A DNA stretch of 50,352 bases from Rhodospirillales bacterium (GCA_030744625.1 JASLQF010000055.1:1-50352); one strand, 5' to 3'. Counted from the stretch's first letter, positions 1-9,323 are shown. Program-made: numbers and translations. The notes: generated by a model not told the origin, from the letters alone.

Positions 1-1
1 T

Positions 2-700
2 GGCGACGCTTCCGGTGCAGATGGCGGGAAACCCGCCATGACCGGCCCTGGCGGCGAGGGCAAGCCCGACGAGAAGCCGCAGCCCGGCGGCAATGCCAAG
101 GGGCCGGATGCGGAAGCCCCAGACAAGGACGGCGCAGGGGAAGATGGCGAGGGCGGCGGCGGCGAGGACCCAGCCGATACCATCATCGAGGCCGAGCGTG
201 AGCGCCTGCGAGGCGAGATTGACCAGGACATCCGCGACGCCTGGGGCAAGGGCACGGAGGGACTGGACGAACTTCGGAAGAAGATCGGAGAGGCTTATCC
301 TGATATGGAAGAGCGTAAACGAATTGAAGAAAGAATTCGCCAAGCTGCTAACGGAAACGTGTTTGGCGCGATTGAATTTGCCCCGACAGAGGAAATTGAA
401 AAAGAGCTTGAGGCATTTAAGCCGCGCGATATTTTGAAAAAGCTTGAGTCATTTATTGGAGAAGGCTCGGGAAAAACAAAACCCAAATCGGGCAAAAAAG
501 CAGGGCCGCGCAAAGATGGCCGAAATAAGAAGTCTGGCTCGAAACAGGGCAAGAGAGATCGTAAATTTTCAGCAGATGACGTGCGAAGGGCTATCGAACT
601 TTTAACTTCGGATCATCCCCTCCTCGACGTGATCGACGAGACCGGTGACGATATGCAAGAAATCCTGATAGAAGAGCTTCGCAAGCGTGGTAAGCGCTAG
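2..700 (+). CDS. Hypothetical protein, 5'-truncated, low-complexity N-terminal part
   Basis: The reading frame is open to the left edge, so this is the 3' part of a gene; an internal ATG at 38 is probably not the true start. The first ~95 residues are Gly/Pro/Asp/Glu/Lys-rich and disordered-looking. They are followed by a charged helical stretch, a Lys/Gly-rich basic linker (about residues 150-185) and a helical C-terminus ending in KRGKR. Base use changes inside the gene: the first ~290 bases are very GC-rich, while the rest is much more AT-rich and uses different codons. I do not recognise a family. The stop codon TAG at 698-700 coincides with the TA flank of an inverted-repeat element. Alternating acidic and basic segments would fit a phage or conjugation accessory protein or a scaffold, but that is a guess. 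Confidence 0.6.
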   Translation, partial: GDASGADGGKPAMTGPGGEGKPDEKPQPGGNAKGPDAEAPDKDGAGEDGEGGGGEDPADTIIEAERERLRGEIDQDIRDAWGKGTEGLDELRKKIGEAYPDMEERKRIEERIRQAANGNVFGAIEFAPTEEIEKELEAFKPRDILKKLESFIGEGSGKTKPKSGKKAGPRKDGRNKKSGSKQGKRDRKFSADDVRRAIELLTSDHPLLDVIDETGDDMQEILIEELRKRGKR

Positions 701-822
701 GTCACCGACTCATTAACGGTTAAGGCATTGAAACTTAACAAATTTTCACCAAAAAAACACCGCCCTCCTCGACCTTAACCTATTGATGTATAACTGGTTT
801 TCTAATTAATGAGTATGTGACC
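700..822. mobile_element. MITE-like element with 17-bp terminal inverted repeats and TA flanks
   Basis: The left end GGTCACCGACTCATTAA (700-716) is matched by the reverse complement of 806-822 at 15 of 17 positions. A dinucleotide TA lies directly outside both ends (698-699 and 823-824), as expected of the target duplication of IS630/Tc1-mariner-type elements. A second, perfect 8-bp inverted repeat (718-725 with 773-780) is nested inside. The 123-bp interior is AT-rich and has no coding capacity, so it would be non-autonomous. The element sits at the stop codon of the upstream ORF; removing it and one TA still leaves TAG, so insertion was neutral for that frame. Confidence 0.55.
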
Positions 823-882
823 TAGGGCCATTAAATTGCGAAGACCCGCGTGCGCCCAAAGACAGCCAAGTGTAGTCCAACC

Positions 883-1563
883 TTATCGGGGCTGTGACCG
901 GTTTCGCCATGAATGAACTTTTTTCCGTACCGTCCGCCTCTCTTCCTGAGACAGAGACGAAATAATTTGATCTTTCTCACTAATAGCCAGATCGTCTCCC
1001 CGTTCCGCCGCCACGATTGCAAACGCCGCAGCTGAGACCTTTATCTCACTTATGTATTCATGCGTTTGTTTTTCAGAGTACTCCTCAAGAATTCCCTTAC
1101 TTTCAAGTCGCCCGATAATCTCCCGCAATATCCAATCCGTATCTTGCTTGAGAAACCAAAACCGAAAACGAAACAGGCGAAAGAGAGCGGACCCATGGCC
1201 ATCTCGGCCCGCATCGATCAGAATTTTCAGCCCTCTGTCGATATCCTTGGTTACACCACGCCCAGAAATGTAAGCATCCCCCAATAGAGCCCAGGCAAGG
1301 CCGTGTTTCTGTTCGACCGCGCTTGAATACCATTTTGCCGCTAATTCTGGGTTCTCCGGCACCCCTTGACCTTTGTCGTGGAGCCGTCCGATCTGGTACT
1401 GGGCTTCCGCGTCACCGCTTTCGGCCAACGGCAACCATTCCTTGATCGCGGCCGCGTAGTTGCCGCGCTCGTATGCGGCATCTCCGACCGCCATATCGGC
1501 CAGCGCCGGGCCGCCCGCAAGGGCAACCACCAGGATCAGGAGGCGGGCAAGAGAGCACCGCAT
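883..1563 (-). CDS. Exported Sel1-like repeat protein
   Basis: 226 residues. A signal peptide covers about residues 1-22 (RCSLARLLILVVALAGGPALA). TPR-like Sel1 repeats occupy about residues 27-130, seen as the periodic pattern AEAQYQIGRLHDKGQGV and LAWALLGDAYISGRGV. The C-terminal ~90 residues are charged and helical and match nothing I recognise. Sel1 proteins are generally periplasmic or secreted adaptors for protein-protein contacts; the partner here is unknown. The start at 1563 has a good Shine-Dalgarno (AGGA, 6 nt upstream) and a sigma70-like promoter just beyond it. The gene stands alone: the next gene on the same strand ends 111 bases upstream, and the MITE-like element lies downstream. 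Confidence 0.8.
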   Translation of the reverse strand: MRCSLARLLILVVALAGGPALADMAVGDAAYERGNYAAAIKEWLPLAESGDAEAQYQIGRLHDKGQGVPENPELAAKWYSSAVEQKHGLAWALLGDAYISGRGVTKDIDRGLKILIDAGRDGHGSALFRLFRFRFWFLKQDTDWILREIIGRLESKGILEEYSEKQTHEYISEIKVSAAAFAIVAAERGDDLAISEKDQIISSLSQEERRTVRKKVHSWRNRSQPR

Positions 1564-1595
1564 ACGACATCCTAAGATTGTATAATCAAACTGTA

Positions 1596-1624
1596 ATTAT
1601 ACACTTACGGTTTTACTTCTGCAA
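1596..1624 (-). promoter_or_regulatory. Sigma70-like promoter for the Sel1-repeat gene
   Basis: On the minus strand a perfect TATAAT (1601-1596) lies 17 bases downstream of TTGCAG (1624-1619). Transcription would start near 1589, about 26 bases before the ATG at 1563. The surrounding ~60 bases are clearly more AT-rich than the neighbouring coding DNA. Confidence 0.5.
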
Positions 1625-1674
1625 TAAAGTCGCCGAGGCTCGCAAGGAAGCCCAGGCGCGCGCCCACCCTCCCC

Positions 1675-3132
1675 TCACGTCATCGCCTTGCCCTGCGCGG
1701 CGGCGAGCTGGCCGGCGAGGCGGTAGAGGGTCTCGTTGCGTCCGAGCTGCTTTTGGCGCATCTCGTTGGCCTGGCGCGCCACCTCGGCGGCGTCACCGAA
1801 GGCGAAGGTGCCGTCCTCGTAGACCACGTTGCCTTCGATGAGCACGGTGCGCACCGATTCCCCGCGCTCGCAGAAGACGAGCTGCTGCAGGGGGTCGTTG
1901 AGGGGCGCCAGGCTCGGCGAGGCGAGGTCGTAGAGCACGATGTCGGCGCGCTGGCCGGGCGCGATGGCGCCGAGGCGGCCGTCCATGAGCATGGCCTTGG
2001 CGCCGTTTCGCGTCGCCATGGCGAAGGCTTCCGGGGCCCCCGGCCAGCCCGCCTCGTCGGTGCCCAGGATGCGCGGGATGAGGACGGCCATCGACATGGC
2101 GTCGAACAGGTTCTGGTTGTCGTTGGTCGATGACCCGTCGGCGCCCAGCGCCACCGGCACGCCGGCCGCCAGCATCTTGGGCAGCGGCGAGGTGCCGACG
2201 CGCAACTTGGCGTTGGATTCGGGGTTGTGCACGGGCACCGCCTGGCGCTCGGCGAGGAGCGCGATCTCGTCGTCGTTCACCCACACCGTGTGGGCCAGGG
2301 ACCAGCGCCGGCTGAGGACGCCTAGGTCCTCCATGTGCGCCACGATGGGCTTGGCGTTGTACTTCATGGAGACGTCGACCTGGATCCTGGATTCCTGCAG
2401 GTGGGTGTGGACGCCGAGGTCGTGCTTCTCGGCGATGTCGTGGGCCTTGACCAGGAGCTCGTCGGTGCAGCGCGTCGGATTGGACGGCGCCGGGAAGATG
2501 GAGACCAGGCCGCCATGGCCGTGCCACTTGGCGATGGTCTCCTCGCACATGGCGGCGATCTCGTCGAGGGGCCTCGGCTTGAAGGGGTCGTTTTCGCCGA
2601 CCGCCGCCAGGATGTCGTCGTCGATGCCTTCCAGCTGCGACAGGTCGAGGTCGTCGTAGGTGCGGTCCCAGATGCGCATGCCGACCACGGCGCGCAAGCC
2701 GACGTCGGCGTAGGCGTGGGCGACGGGGGCCACCATCTCGGTACGGCAGTTCTGCTCGGGGAAGTGGTCGATGACGCTGGTCACCCCCGAGGCGATCATC
2801 TCGAGGGCGCCGAGGACGGCACCGGCGTAAAGCTCGTCGTCGGGGCGGCCGAACACGTCGGCCTGGTTCATCCACAGGAGCGAAACGTGCCCGAAGCGGT
2901 CGCTGGTGCCCTTCTGGAAGATCGACAGGCTATGGGAATGGGCGTTGACCATGCCCGGCGCCGCCAGGCGTTCGGCGCCCGCGATGATTTTGTCGCCGGG
3001 CCCGGCGGCGGCGGCGTTGGCCGCGGCGACGGCGGTGATGGCGCCGTCCTCGATGACGATATCGGCGGCCTCGAGGCGCAAGCCCTCGCCGTCTGGAAGC
3101 AACGCCCGGCAGTCGCGGATGATCGTTTTCAT
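1675..3132 (-). CDS. TRZ/ATZ-type amidohydrolase (COG0402 family)
   Basis: 485 residues, the usual length for the metal-dependent deaminase/chlorohydrolase branch (SsnA, guanine deaminase, TrzN/AtzA relatives). The metal-site motifs are present in order: NAHSHS (HxH, H65 and H67), HTHLQES near 245, LAHTVW near 280 and GADGSSTND near 335 with the catalytic Asp. It should be a cytoplasmic enzyme that hydrolyses a C-N bond, probably deaminating a heterocycle, but the substrate cannot be read from the sequence. It starts 19 bases after the stop of the neighbouring paralogue on the same strand, so the two form an operon. The C-terminus has a helical tail with KQLGRNETLYRLAGQ. Confidence 0.85.
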   Translation of the reverse strand: MKTIIRDCRALLPDGEGLRLEAADIVIEDGAITAVAAANAAAAGPGDKIIAGAERLAAPGMVNAHSHSLSIFQKGTSDRFGHVSLLWMNQADVFGRPDDELYAGAVLGALEMIASGVTSVIDHFPEQNCRTEMVAPVAHAYADVGLRAVVGMRIWDRTYDDLDLSQLEGIDDDILAAVGENDPFKPRPLDEIAAMCEETIAKWHGHGGLVSIFPAPSNPTRCTDELLVKAHDIAEKHDLGVHTHLQESRIQVDVSMKYNAKPIVAHMEDLGVLSRRWSLAHTVWVNDDEIALLAERQAVPVHNPESNAKLRVGTSPLPKMLAAGVPVALGADGSSTNDNQNLFDAMSMAVLIPRILGTDEAGWPGAPEAFAMATRNGAKAMLMDGRLGAIAPGQRADIVLYDLASPSLAPLNDPLQQLVFCERGESVRTVLIEGNVVYEDGTFAFGDAAEVARQANEMRQKQLGRNETLYRLAGQLAAAQGKAMT

Positions 3133-3151
3133 GGGGAAACCTCTCCTGTGT

Positions 3152-4696
3152 TCAGTCGAGTTTGGCGAAACGGGCCGGGCCGCCCGCCGTCTTCAGCGTG
3201 GCGACGATCATGTCGTGGAAGGCCGGGTACTGGGCGGCGATGCCGGGACCCGTGGCGGCGGCGCCCTGGCGCTGGCGGGCGACGATCTCCTCGGCCTCGG
3301 CGAGCACCGCTTCCTCGTCGATGGTGAGCAGCCTTCCCTCTTCCATGACGACGCGGCCGTCGACCACCACCGCTTCGGTGCCGGCGCCGCTCTCGTAGTA
3401 GAGCAGATGGTTCCACACGTCGCCCAGCGGGCGGTGCAGGTGCGAGCCGGGATCGAGCACGACGAGGTCGGCGCGCGCCCCGGGCTGGAGCACGCCGATG
3501 TCGCCACTTGTACCGCCACCAGACCGGCCGAAGGCGCGGGCGCCGCCCGACAGGCCCATCTTCAGAGTGTCGCGGGCGCCCAGCCAGTCCTCGAACTCGG
3601 GCTCGGTGACGCGCGCCAGCAGGCAGGCCAGGCGCAGCTTCTCGAACATGTTGGGGGCGGAGCAGTTGGCGCCGTCGGTGCCCACCGCCACCGCCAGGCC
3701 AGCGCGGCGCAGTTTGAGGACCGGGCAGATGCCGCTGCCCACCATCAGGTTGGAGCCCGGCACGTGGATGATGGTGACGCCGGCCTCGCGCGCCGCCGCG
3801 ATATCGTCGTCGGTGCACCAGATGAAGTGGGCGAACGAGCTCTTGTCGTTGATGACGCCGAGCTCCAGCAAGCGCCGCACGAAACCCACCTCGTCGGCCA
3901 TCACCGCCTGGGTCTTGGCTTCCAGCATGTGGGTGTGGAGGCCGATGCCGTGGCGCCCCTGAAAATCGGCGGTCATCTCCAGAAGCTCGGGCGAGCAGCG
4001 CTGAGGCCCATCGACCCCGAGCAGGACGTTGACCAGCCCGTCGTATTGCGTGGCCATCTCGAGGCCCTCCTCGATGACCTGGAAATAGGGCGCCAGGGCC
4101 GGGCGCCCTTGTTTCGCGTAGGCTTCGCGCACCTTGGCCGGCAGGGCCGCGGCATCGAGGGGCACGGTCTCGAGATAGGGCAGGTCGGAGAACATGGGCG
4201 CCACCATTGCCCGCATGCCGGCTTCGCCATAGGCCGCCATCACGGCGCCCAGCGCCTCCGACGTGGTCGCCGGACGGTGGGAGAAGTGGTCAATGACCGC
4301 CGTCGTGCCGGTACGGAACATGGAGATGCAATCGACCAGCGCGCTCACCTCGACCTCGCGCGCCGAGCGGTCGGCGTTGGCGGCGATGACGTGCAGCATG
4401 AAGATGTCGAGGGGCTTGACGTCCACCGTGCCCTTCAACAGGGCGCCGTAGGAATGGGCGTGGCCGTTGATCAGCCCCGGCATGACGATGCGCCCCTTGG
4501 CCTCGATGTGGCGGGCGCCAGGCGCGGCGGACGGCGGCGGGGCGGCGCCCACCGGGCCGACCGCCGTGATGACGCCGTCCTCGATCCACACCTCGCCCTC
4601 CTCGAAGACGCTGTCATCGTCGTCGAAGGTGAGCACGTGGCCCCCCCGCAGGCAGAGGGTTTCCCGGTCTTTGGCGTGATCGGCGTTCATGGACAT
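3152..4696 (-). CDS. TRZ/ATZ-type amidohydrolase, paralogue of the downstream gene
   Basis: 514 residues from the ATG at 4696, chosen because the frame upstream of it is Arg/Cys-rich and unlike the family. Motifs are NGHAHSY (H79, H81), LHTHMLEAKTQ, FAHFIWCTDDD and GTDGANCSAPN, the full metal site of the COG0402 family. It shares the fold and motif order of the 485-residue neighbour but only modest sequence identity, so the two probably act on different substrates of one pathway. First gene of a two-gene operon; the RND adaptor gene is divergent, about 260 bases away. Annotation as a generic amidohydrolase is safe; S-adenosylhomocysteine deaminase or atrazine-type chlorohydrolase would be over-calling. 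Confidence 0.85.
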   Translation of the reverse strand: MSMNADHAKDRETLCLRGGHVLTFDDDDSVFEEGEVWIEDGVITAVGPVGAAPPPSAAPGARHIEAKGRIVMPGLINGHAHSYGALLKGTVDVKPLDIFMLHVIAANADRSAREVEVSALVDCISMFRTGTTAVIDHFSHRPATTSEALGAVMAAYGEAGMRAMVAPMFSDLPYLETVPLDAAALPAKVREAYAKQGRPALAPYFQVIEEGLEMATQYDGLVNVLLGVDGPQRCSPELLEMTADFQGRHGIGLHTHMLEAKTQAVMADEVGFVRRLLELGVINDKSSFAHFIWCTDDDIAAAREAGVTIIHVPGSNLMVGSGICPVLKLRRAGLAVAVGTDGANCSAPNMFEKLRLACLLARVTEPEFEDWLGARDTLKMGLSGGARAFGRSGGGTSGDIGVLQPGARADLVVLDPGSHLHRPLGDVWNHLLYYESGAGTEAVVVDGRVVMEEGRLLTIDEEAVLAEAEEIVARQRQGAAATGPGIAAQYPAFHDMIVATLKTAGGPARFAKLD

Positions 4697-4954
4697 GCCC
4701 CGTCTTTCTGTACCCTGGATGGCGCGCCGCATTGTCCACCAAAGGCGGCACCGATGACAACGGCGCCGTCGCCGCCCGTCCACCGGGAATGGGCGCTTGA
4801 CGTGGAATTGATTGGTACGGCCCGATAATTTGGTTTATTGATCGGCTCCGAATTCCACTATTTATTAAATGCTACCGGGTGCTCCGCGATGGCGGGACGA
4901 AAGGGCGACGCCGCTGCCGGCCGCTCGATGCCGAAAGCCCAGGAACGGGACCTC

Positions 4955-6115
4955 ATGCAAGTGCGTCATCTTTTCCGTGATGCGATCCCGGCGTCCTTCG
5001 CCGACGCCCTTCGCCGTCTGGCCGCGGCGGCGATGATGGCGGCGGCGGGATGGATGGCGGCGCTCCCGGCGGCGGCCCAGAACTCGTTCGCCACCCCGGT
5101 CGGCGTCGACGAGGTTCGCCGCGAGCCCCTGAGCCAGACGGTGCCGGTCATCGGCCGGCTGGTGGCGCGCCAGGCCGGCGTCGTGGCGGCGCGGGCGCGC
5201 GGCCCGGTGGCCGAGATCCGCGTCGACGTCGGCGACAAGGTCGACAAAGGAGCCGTCATCGCCGTTTTGGTGGCCGACCGGCTGCACTGGGAGCGCCAGT
5301 TGCGCGCCGCCCAGGTCGCCGAGTCCGAGGCGGCCCTGACCACGGCCAAGGCGGAAACCGCGTTGAAGACCCAGGAGCTGAAACGCATGGAGGGGCTGCG
5401 CAAATCGTCCGCCTTCAGCCAGGCGCGCTACGACGACGCCCGCCAGGAAGTGGCCATGGCGCGCAGCGCCGCCGCCGAGGCGGAAGCGTCCCGGGCCCAG
5501 GCGCGGGCCAACCTCAAGCTCGCCGAAATCGACCTCCGCTACGCGAAGATCAGGGCGCCCTTCCCCGGCGTGGTGTCGATGCGTCACACCGAGGTCGGCT
5601 CATACCTGAACGTCGGCGATCCGGTGTTGACCCTGATCGACGATCAGCGCCTGGAAATCGAGGCTGACGTTCCGGCCGAGCGCATCAGCGGGCTGGATGC
5701 GGGCGCCGCGGTGTCCTTCCGGATCGACGGCTCGTCGCTCCTGCGTGCCACGGTGCGCGCCGTGATCCCCGAGGAGAACCCCATGACCCGCACCCGGGCC
5801 GTCCGCTTCACGCCCGATTTCGGAGGCCGGCGCGCCAGGCTGGCGACCAACCAAAGCGTCACCCTCCACCTGCCCGTCGGCACGGCGCGCACCGTGGTGA
5901 CCGTGCACAAGGACGCAATCCTCAACCGCGCCGACAAGACGGTGGTCTTCGTGGTCGCCGGCGAAAAGGCGCAGATGCGCCCGGTGCGGCTCGGCGACGC
6001 GGTGGGCGGCCGTTTCGAGGTCCTCTCCGGGCTCGATAGCGGCGACCTGGTCGTGGTACGCGGCAACGAACGCCTGCGGCCCGGACAAAAAGTCCGATTC
6101 GGAAGCGATACCTAG
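4955..6115 (+). CDS. RND efflux periplasmic adaptor (membrane fusion protein)
   Basis: 386 residues from the ATG at 4955, which has AGGA about 10 nt upstream; in-frame ATGs exist upstream at 4838, 4889 and 4928. A signal peptide (about residues 1-42, ending PAAAQ) is followed by the HlyD/AcrA architecture: a lipoyl half-motif (ARGPVAEIRVDVGDKVDKG), a long coiled-coil hairpin rich in Ala/Glu/Arg (AAQVAESEAALTTAKAE onward), the second lipoyl half (IRAPFPGVVSMRHTEVGSY), a beta-barrel and a membrane-proximal domain. It bridges the inner-membrane pump to an outer-membrane channel. The pump gene follows after 28 bases. No outer-membrane channel gene is in the window, so TolC or equivalent must come from elsewhere. 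Confidence 0.88.
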   Translation: MQVRHLFRDAIPASFADALRRLAAAAMMAAAGWMAALPAAAQNSFATPVGVDEVRREPLSQTVPVIGRLVARQAGVVAARARGPVAEIRVDVGDKVDKGAVIAVLVADRLHWERQLRAAQVAESEAALTTAKAETALKTQELKRMEGLRKSSAFSQARYDDARQEVAMARSAAAEAEASRAQARANLKLAEIDLRYAKIRAPFPGVVSMRHTEVGSYLNVGDPVLTLIDDQRLEIEADVPAERISGLDAGAAVSFRIDGSSLLRATVRAVIPEENPMTRTRAVRFTPDFGGRRARLATNQSVTLHLPVGTARTVVTVHKDAILNRADKTVVFVVAGEKAQMRPVRLGDAVGGRFEVLSGLDSGDLVVVRGNERLRPGQKVRFGSDT

Positions 6116-6143
6116 GTACCCGAGGTACCAGAGACACCTTGGC

Positions 6144-9100
6144 ATGAACCTGATCCGCCTCGCCATCGAACGCCCCATCGCCGTCGTCTCGGCGGTGATC
6201 ATGGTCCTCATGTTCGGGCTGCTCGCCCTGAAGCTCATCCCCATCCAACTCACCCCCGACATCCGCAAGCCGGTCATCACGGTGCGCACCACCTGGGTCG
6301 GCGCCGCGCCCGCCGAGATCGAACGCGAGATCGTCAACCGCCAGGAGGAGGTGCTGCGCGGCCTCGAGGGCCTCGACGAGATGACCAGCCGCTCCGAGGA
6401 CGGCCGCGCTACCATCACCCTCGAGTTCGCCATCGACCAGAACATGGACAAGGCGCTGCTTCTCGTCTCCAATCGGCTCGACCGGGTGGGCGGATACCCC
6501 GACGAGGCGGACGAGCCCGCCCTCGACACGGCGGGCAGCGAAGACCGGTCCATCGCCTGGTTCATCCTCAAGCGCGCGCCAGGCAACGACCGGCCGATGC
6601 ACACTTACGGCGACTTCGTCGAAGACACCATCAAGGACCGCCTGGAGCGCGTCCCCGGCGTGTCGCGAAGCAACGTCTACGGGGGCAGCGAGACCCAGAT
6701 GGAGGTCGTCGTCGAACCGGCGCGCATGGCGCGCTACGGGCTGACGGTTCCCCAGGTCGTAAGCGCCTTGCGCGACGCCAACTCCTCGGTTTCGGCCGGT
6801 GACGTGGAAGAAGGAAAGCGCCGCTACATCGTACGCACCGAGGGCGAGTTCACGAGCATCGACCAGGTGAAAGCGATCCTGCTGCGTACCACCGAGGCCC
6901 CCGAAACGGGGCGCGTCGCCCGGGTCACCGTGGGCGATATCGCCGAAGTCAAGTTCGGATACAAGGACCCGACGGCGACCATTCGCAACCTTGGCGATGT
7001 CTCCATGGCTCTCAACGCGAAGCGGGAAACCGGCGCCAACGTGATCGAGGTCATGAAAGGGCTCAAGGAGGCGGTGGTCGAGCTCAACGAGACGGTGCTG
7101 CCCCGGGCCCGCCTCTCCCTCAAACAGGTCTACGCCGAGACCGTTTACATCAACTCGGCGATCGATCTGGTGAAGCAGAACATTTACGTCGGCGGCACGC
7201 TTGCCGCGCTCGTTCTGTTGATCTTCCTGCGCTCGGGCGCCGCTACCCTCATCGTGTCGCTGGCCATCCCCGTTTCCGTGGTCGGCTCCTTCGTCGCCAT
7301 GGCGGCCATGGGGCGTTCGATCAACGTGATCTCGCTGGCCGGCATCGCTTTCGCCGTGGGCATGGTGGTGGACGCCGCCATCGTCGTGCTGGAGAACATC
7401 TACCGGCTGCGTCAGGAGGGACGCCCGGTGGGCCAAGCGGCATACGAGGGCGCCCAGCAGGTGTGGGGCGCCGTCCTCGTCTCGGCCACGACCACGGTCC
7501 TGGTCTTCGCCCCCATCCTGATCATGAAGTTGGAAATCGGACAACTGTTCAGCGACATCGCGGTGGCCATCTCGGTCGCCGTCATGCTGTCGCTGATCGT
7601 CGCCATCACCCTGATCCCGGCCCTTTCCAACCGGCTTTTGCGCAGGGCGCCGGCCAAAGCGGCGGCGCGCCGCATTCCCGGGCTCGACGCCCTGGCGCGC
7701 GGCTTTACAGAAGCCGTCGTCGCCTTCGCCCGCGGCGTGGCCCACAACAAGGCGCTGGCCGTCGCCGTCGTCGCCATCGTTTGCGGCTTGGCCTCCGCCG
7801 CCACGTATCTGTTCCTGCCCAAGCTCGAATACCTGCCCGAGGGCAACCGCAACCTGGTCCTCGGCGTGTTGCTGCCGCCGCCGGGCTACAACCTGAAGAC
7901 GACGACGGACATCGCCGAGAACGTGGAGAAGGCGGTGCGCCCCTTGTGGGTGTCGGAGAACGGCCCCGACACCGGGAACGGGTCGCCGAAGATCAAGAAC
8001 TTCTTCTTCGTGGCGCGCCGCGGCACCACCTTCGTCGGCGCCATCGCCGACGATCCCAGGCGCGCTGGCGAGCTAATTCCGTTCATTACCAAGCCGGCCT
8101 TCCGCGAACCGGGGACCTTTGGATTCGTCACCCAGCCGTCCCTATTCGGGCGGCACATCGGCGGCGGGCGTTCCGTCGACCTCAATATTTCGGGACCCGA
8201 CCTGGAGGTCGTGCTCGGCGTGGCGCTGAAGGCCACGGCCATCATCCAGCAGCGTCTGCCCTTGAACCAGGGCCACCAGTTCCGGCCCAAGCCGGGATTG
8301 GAACTGGGCGCGCCCGAAGTGCGCATATACCCCGATCCCGTGCGCCTTGCCGACAACGGCGTGACGGCCCGGGAATTCAGCGATACCGTCGACGCCTTCA
8401 ACGACGGTCTCAGGGTGGCCGAGATCACGGTCCATGGGAAACGCCTCGACCTCATGATCAAGGGGCCGCAAAGCGAAATCACGGAAACGCAAGGCATCGA
8501 TAATCTGCCGGTGGTCACCCGCTCGGGCGACATCCTGCCGGTGAGGTCGCTGGCCAAGGTCGTCGTGACCTCGGGACCCACCGAAATCAGGCACCTGGAG
8601 CGCGAGCGCACCGTGACCCTCGAGGTGCGTCCGTCACAGAACCTGCCCCTCCAGGCGGCCATGGAAATCCTGCAAACGGAAGTCATCGACAAGCTGGCCG
8701 CCAAGGGGCTTCCGGCGGGCATCAAGATGAGGCTGGCGGGGACCGCCGACAAGCTCGTCCAAACCTGGGACAGCATGGTGGTAAACCTGCTTCTCGCCGT
8801 CGCCATCGTCTATCTGGTGATGGCGGTCCTCTTCGAGAGCTTCGTCTATCCCCTGATCATCATTCTTTCCGTCCCCCTGGCCACGGCCGGCGGCATCGGC
8901 GGGCTGGCGCTGGTCAACCTGTACTACCGCCAGCCGCTGGACATGCTGACGCTTCTCGGCTTCGTCATCCTCATTGGCATCGTCGTCAACAACGCCATCC
9001 TTTTGGTGCATCAGACCATCTACCTGGCGCGCCGCGAGAACATGAAAGTCGAGGACGCCATCGTCACCGCCACCCGCAACCGCATCCGGCCCATCTTCAT

Positions 9101-9323
9101 GTCGACCCTGACCAGTGTCTTCGGCATGCTGCCCCTGGTCATGTTTCCCGGCGCCGGGTCCGAGCTCTATCGTGGCCTGGGCTCGGTCGTGGTGGGAGGA
9201 CTTGCCTTGTCGGCGGTCCTCACGCTGTTGATCATCCCGCCGCTGCTCGGCCTGGTGGCGGAAGCCGTGGAGCGCCGCCGCGGTCCCGCCCCGTCGGCGC
9301 TTCGCGGGGAGGCCGCCGAATGA
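6144..9323 (+). CDS. RND efflux transporter permease subunit
   Basis: 1059 residues, the normal size of AcrB/CusA-type pumps: TM1 at about 10-30, a large periplasmic loop, the TM2-TM6 cluster at about 340-500, a second periplasmic loop, and the TM7-TM12 cluster at about 875-1040. In TM4 the relay motif reads VDAAIVVLEN (D410, A411), where AcrB has D407-D408. In TM10 it reads VVNNAILLV (N949), where AcrB has K940. The TM4 form resembles CusA/CzcA-type pumps, so drug versus metal substrate is open. It forms an operon with the adaptor. The 28-base gap holds a repeated AGGTACC (6114-6120, 6123-6129). The sulfur regulator gene begins 134 bases downstream in the same direction. Confidence 0.9.
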   Translation: MNLIRLAIERPIAVVSAVIMVLMFGLLALKLIPIQLTPDIRKPVITVRTTWVGAAPAEIEREIVNRQEEVLRGLEGLDEMTSRSEDGRATITLEFAIDQNMDKALLLVSNRLDRVGGYPDEADEPALDTAGSEDRSIAWFILKRAPGNDRPMHTYGDFVEDTIKDRLERVPGVSRSNVYGGSETQMEVVVEPARMARYGLTVPQVVSALRDANSSVSAGDVEEGKRRYIVRTEGEFTSIDQVKAILLRTTEAPETGRVARVTVGDIAEVKFGYKDPTATIRNLGDVSMALNAKRETGANVIEVMKGLKEAVVELNETVLPRARLSLKQVYAETVYINSAIDLVKQNIYVGGTLAALVLLIFLRSGAATLIVSLAIPVSVVGSFVAMAAMGRSINVISLAGIAFAVGMVVDAAIVVLENIYRLRQEGRPVGQAAYEGAQQVWGAVLVSATTTVLVFAPILIMKLEIGQLFSDIAVAISVAVMLSLIVAITLIPALSNRLLRRAPAKAAARRIPGLDALARGFTEAVVAFARGVAHNKALAVAVVAIVCGLASAATYLFLPKLEYLPEGNRNLVLGVLLPPPGYNLKTTTDIAENVEKAVRPLWVSENGPDTGNGSPKIKNFFFVARRGTTFVGAIADDPRRAGELIPFITKPAFREPGTFGFVTQPSLFGRHIGGGRSVDLNISGPDLEVVLGVALKATAIIQQRLPLNQGHQFRPKPGLELGAPEVRIYPDPVRLADNGVTAREFSDTVDAFNDGLRVAEITVHGKRLDLMIKGPQSEITETQGIDNLPVVTRSGDILPVRSLAKVVVTSGPTEIRHLERERTVTLEVRPSQNLPLQAAMEILQTEVIDKLAAKGLPAGIKMRLAGTADKLVQTWDSMVVNLLLAVAIVYLVMAVLFESFVYPLIIILSVPLATAGGIGGLALVNLYYRQPLDMLTLLGFVILIGIVVNNAILLVHQTIYLARRENMKVEDAIVTATRNRIRPIFMSTLTSVFGMLPLVMFPGAGSELYRGLGSVVVGGLALSAVLTLLIIPPLLGLVAEAVERRRGPAPSALRGEAAE

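Noticed and set aside
2906..4828. 640-codon open frame on the plus strand opposite the two amidohydrolases
   Set aside because: It is the antisense shadow of GC-rich coding DNA; the minus-strand frames carry complete catalytic motifs.
5922..7745. 607-codon minus-strand frame opposite the RND genes
   Set aside because: Asp/Gly/His/Arg-rich shadow composition; the plus strand encodes a clear RND pump.
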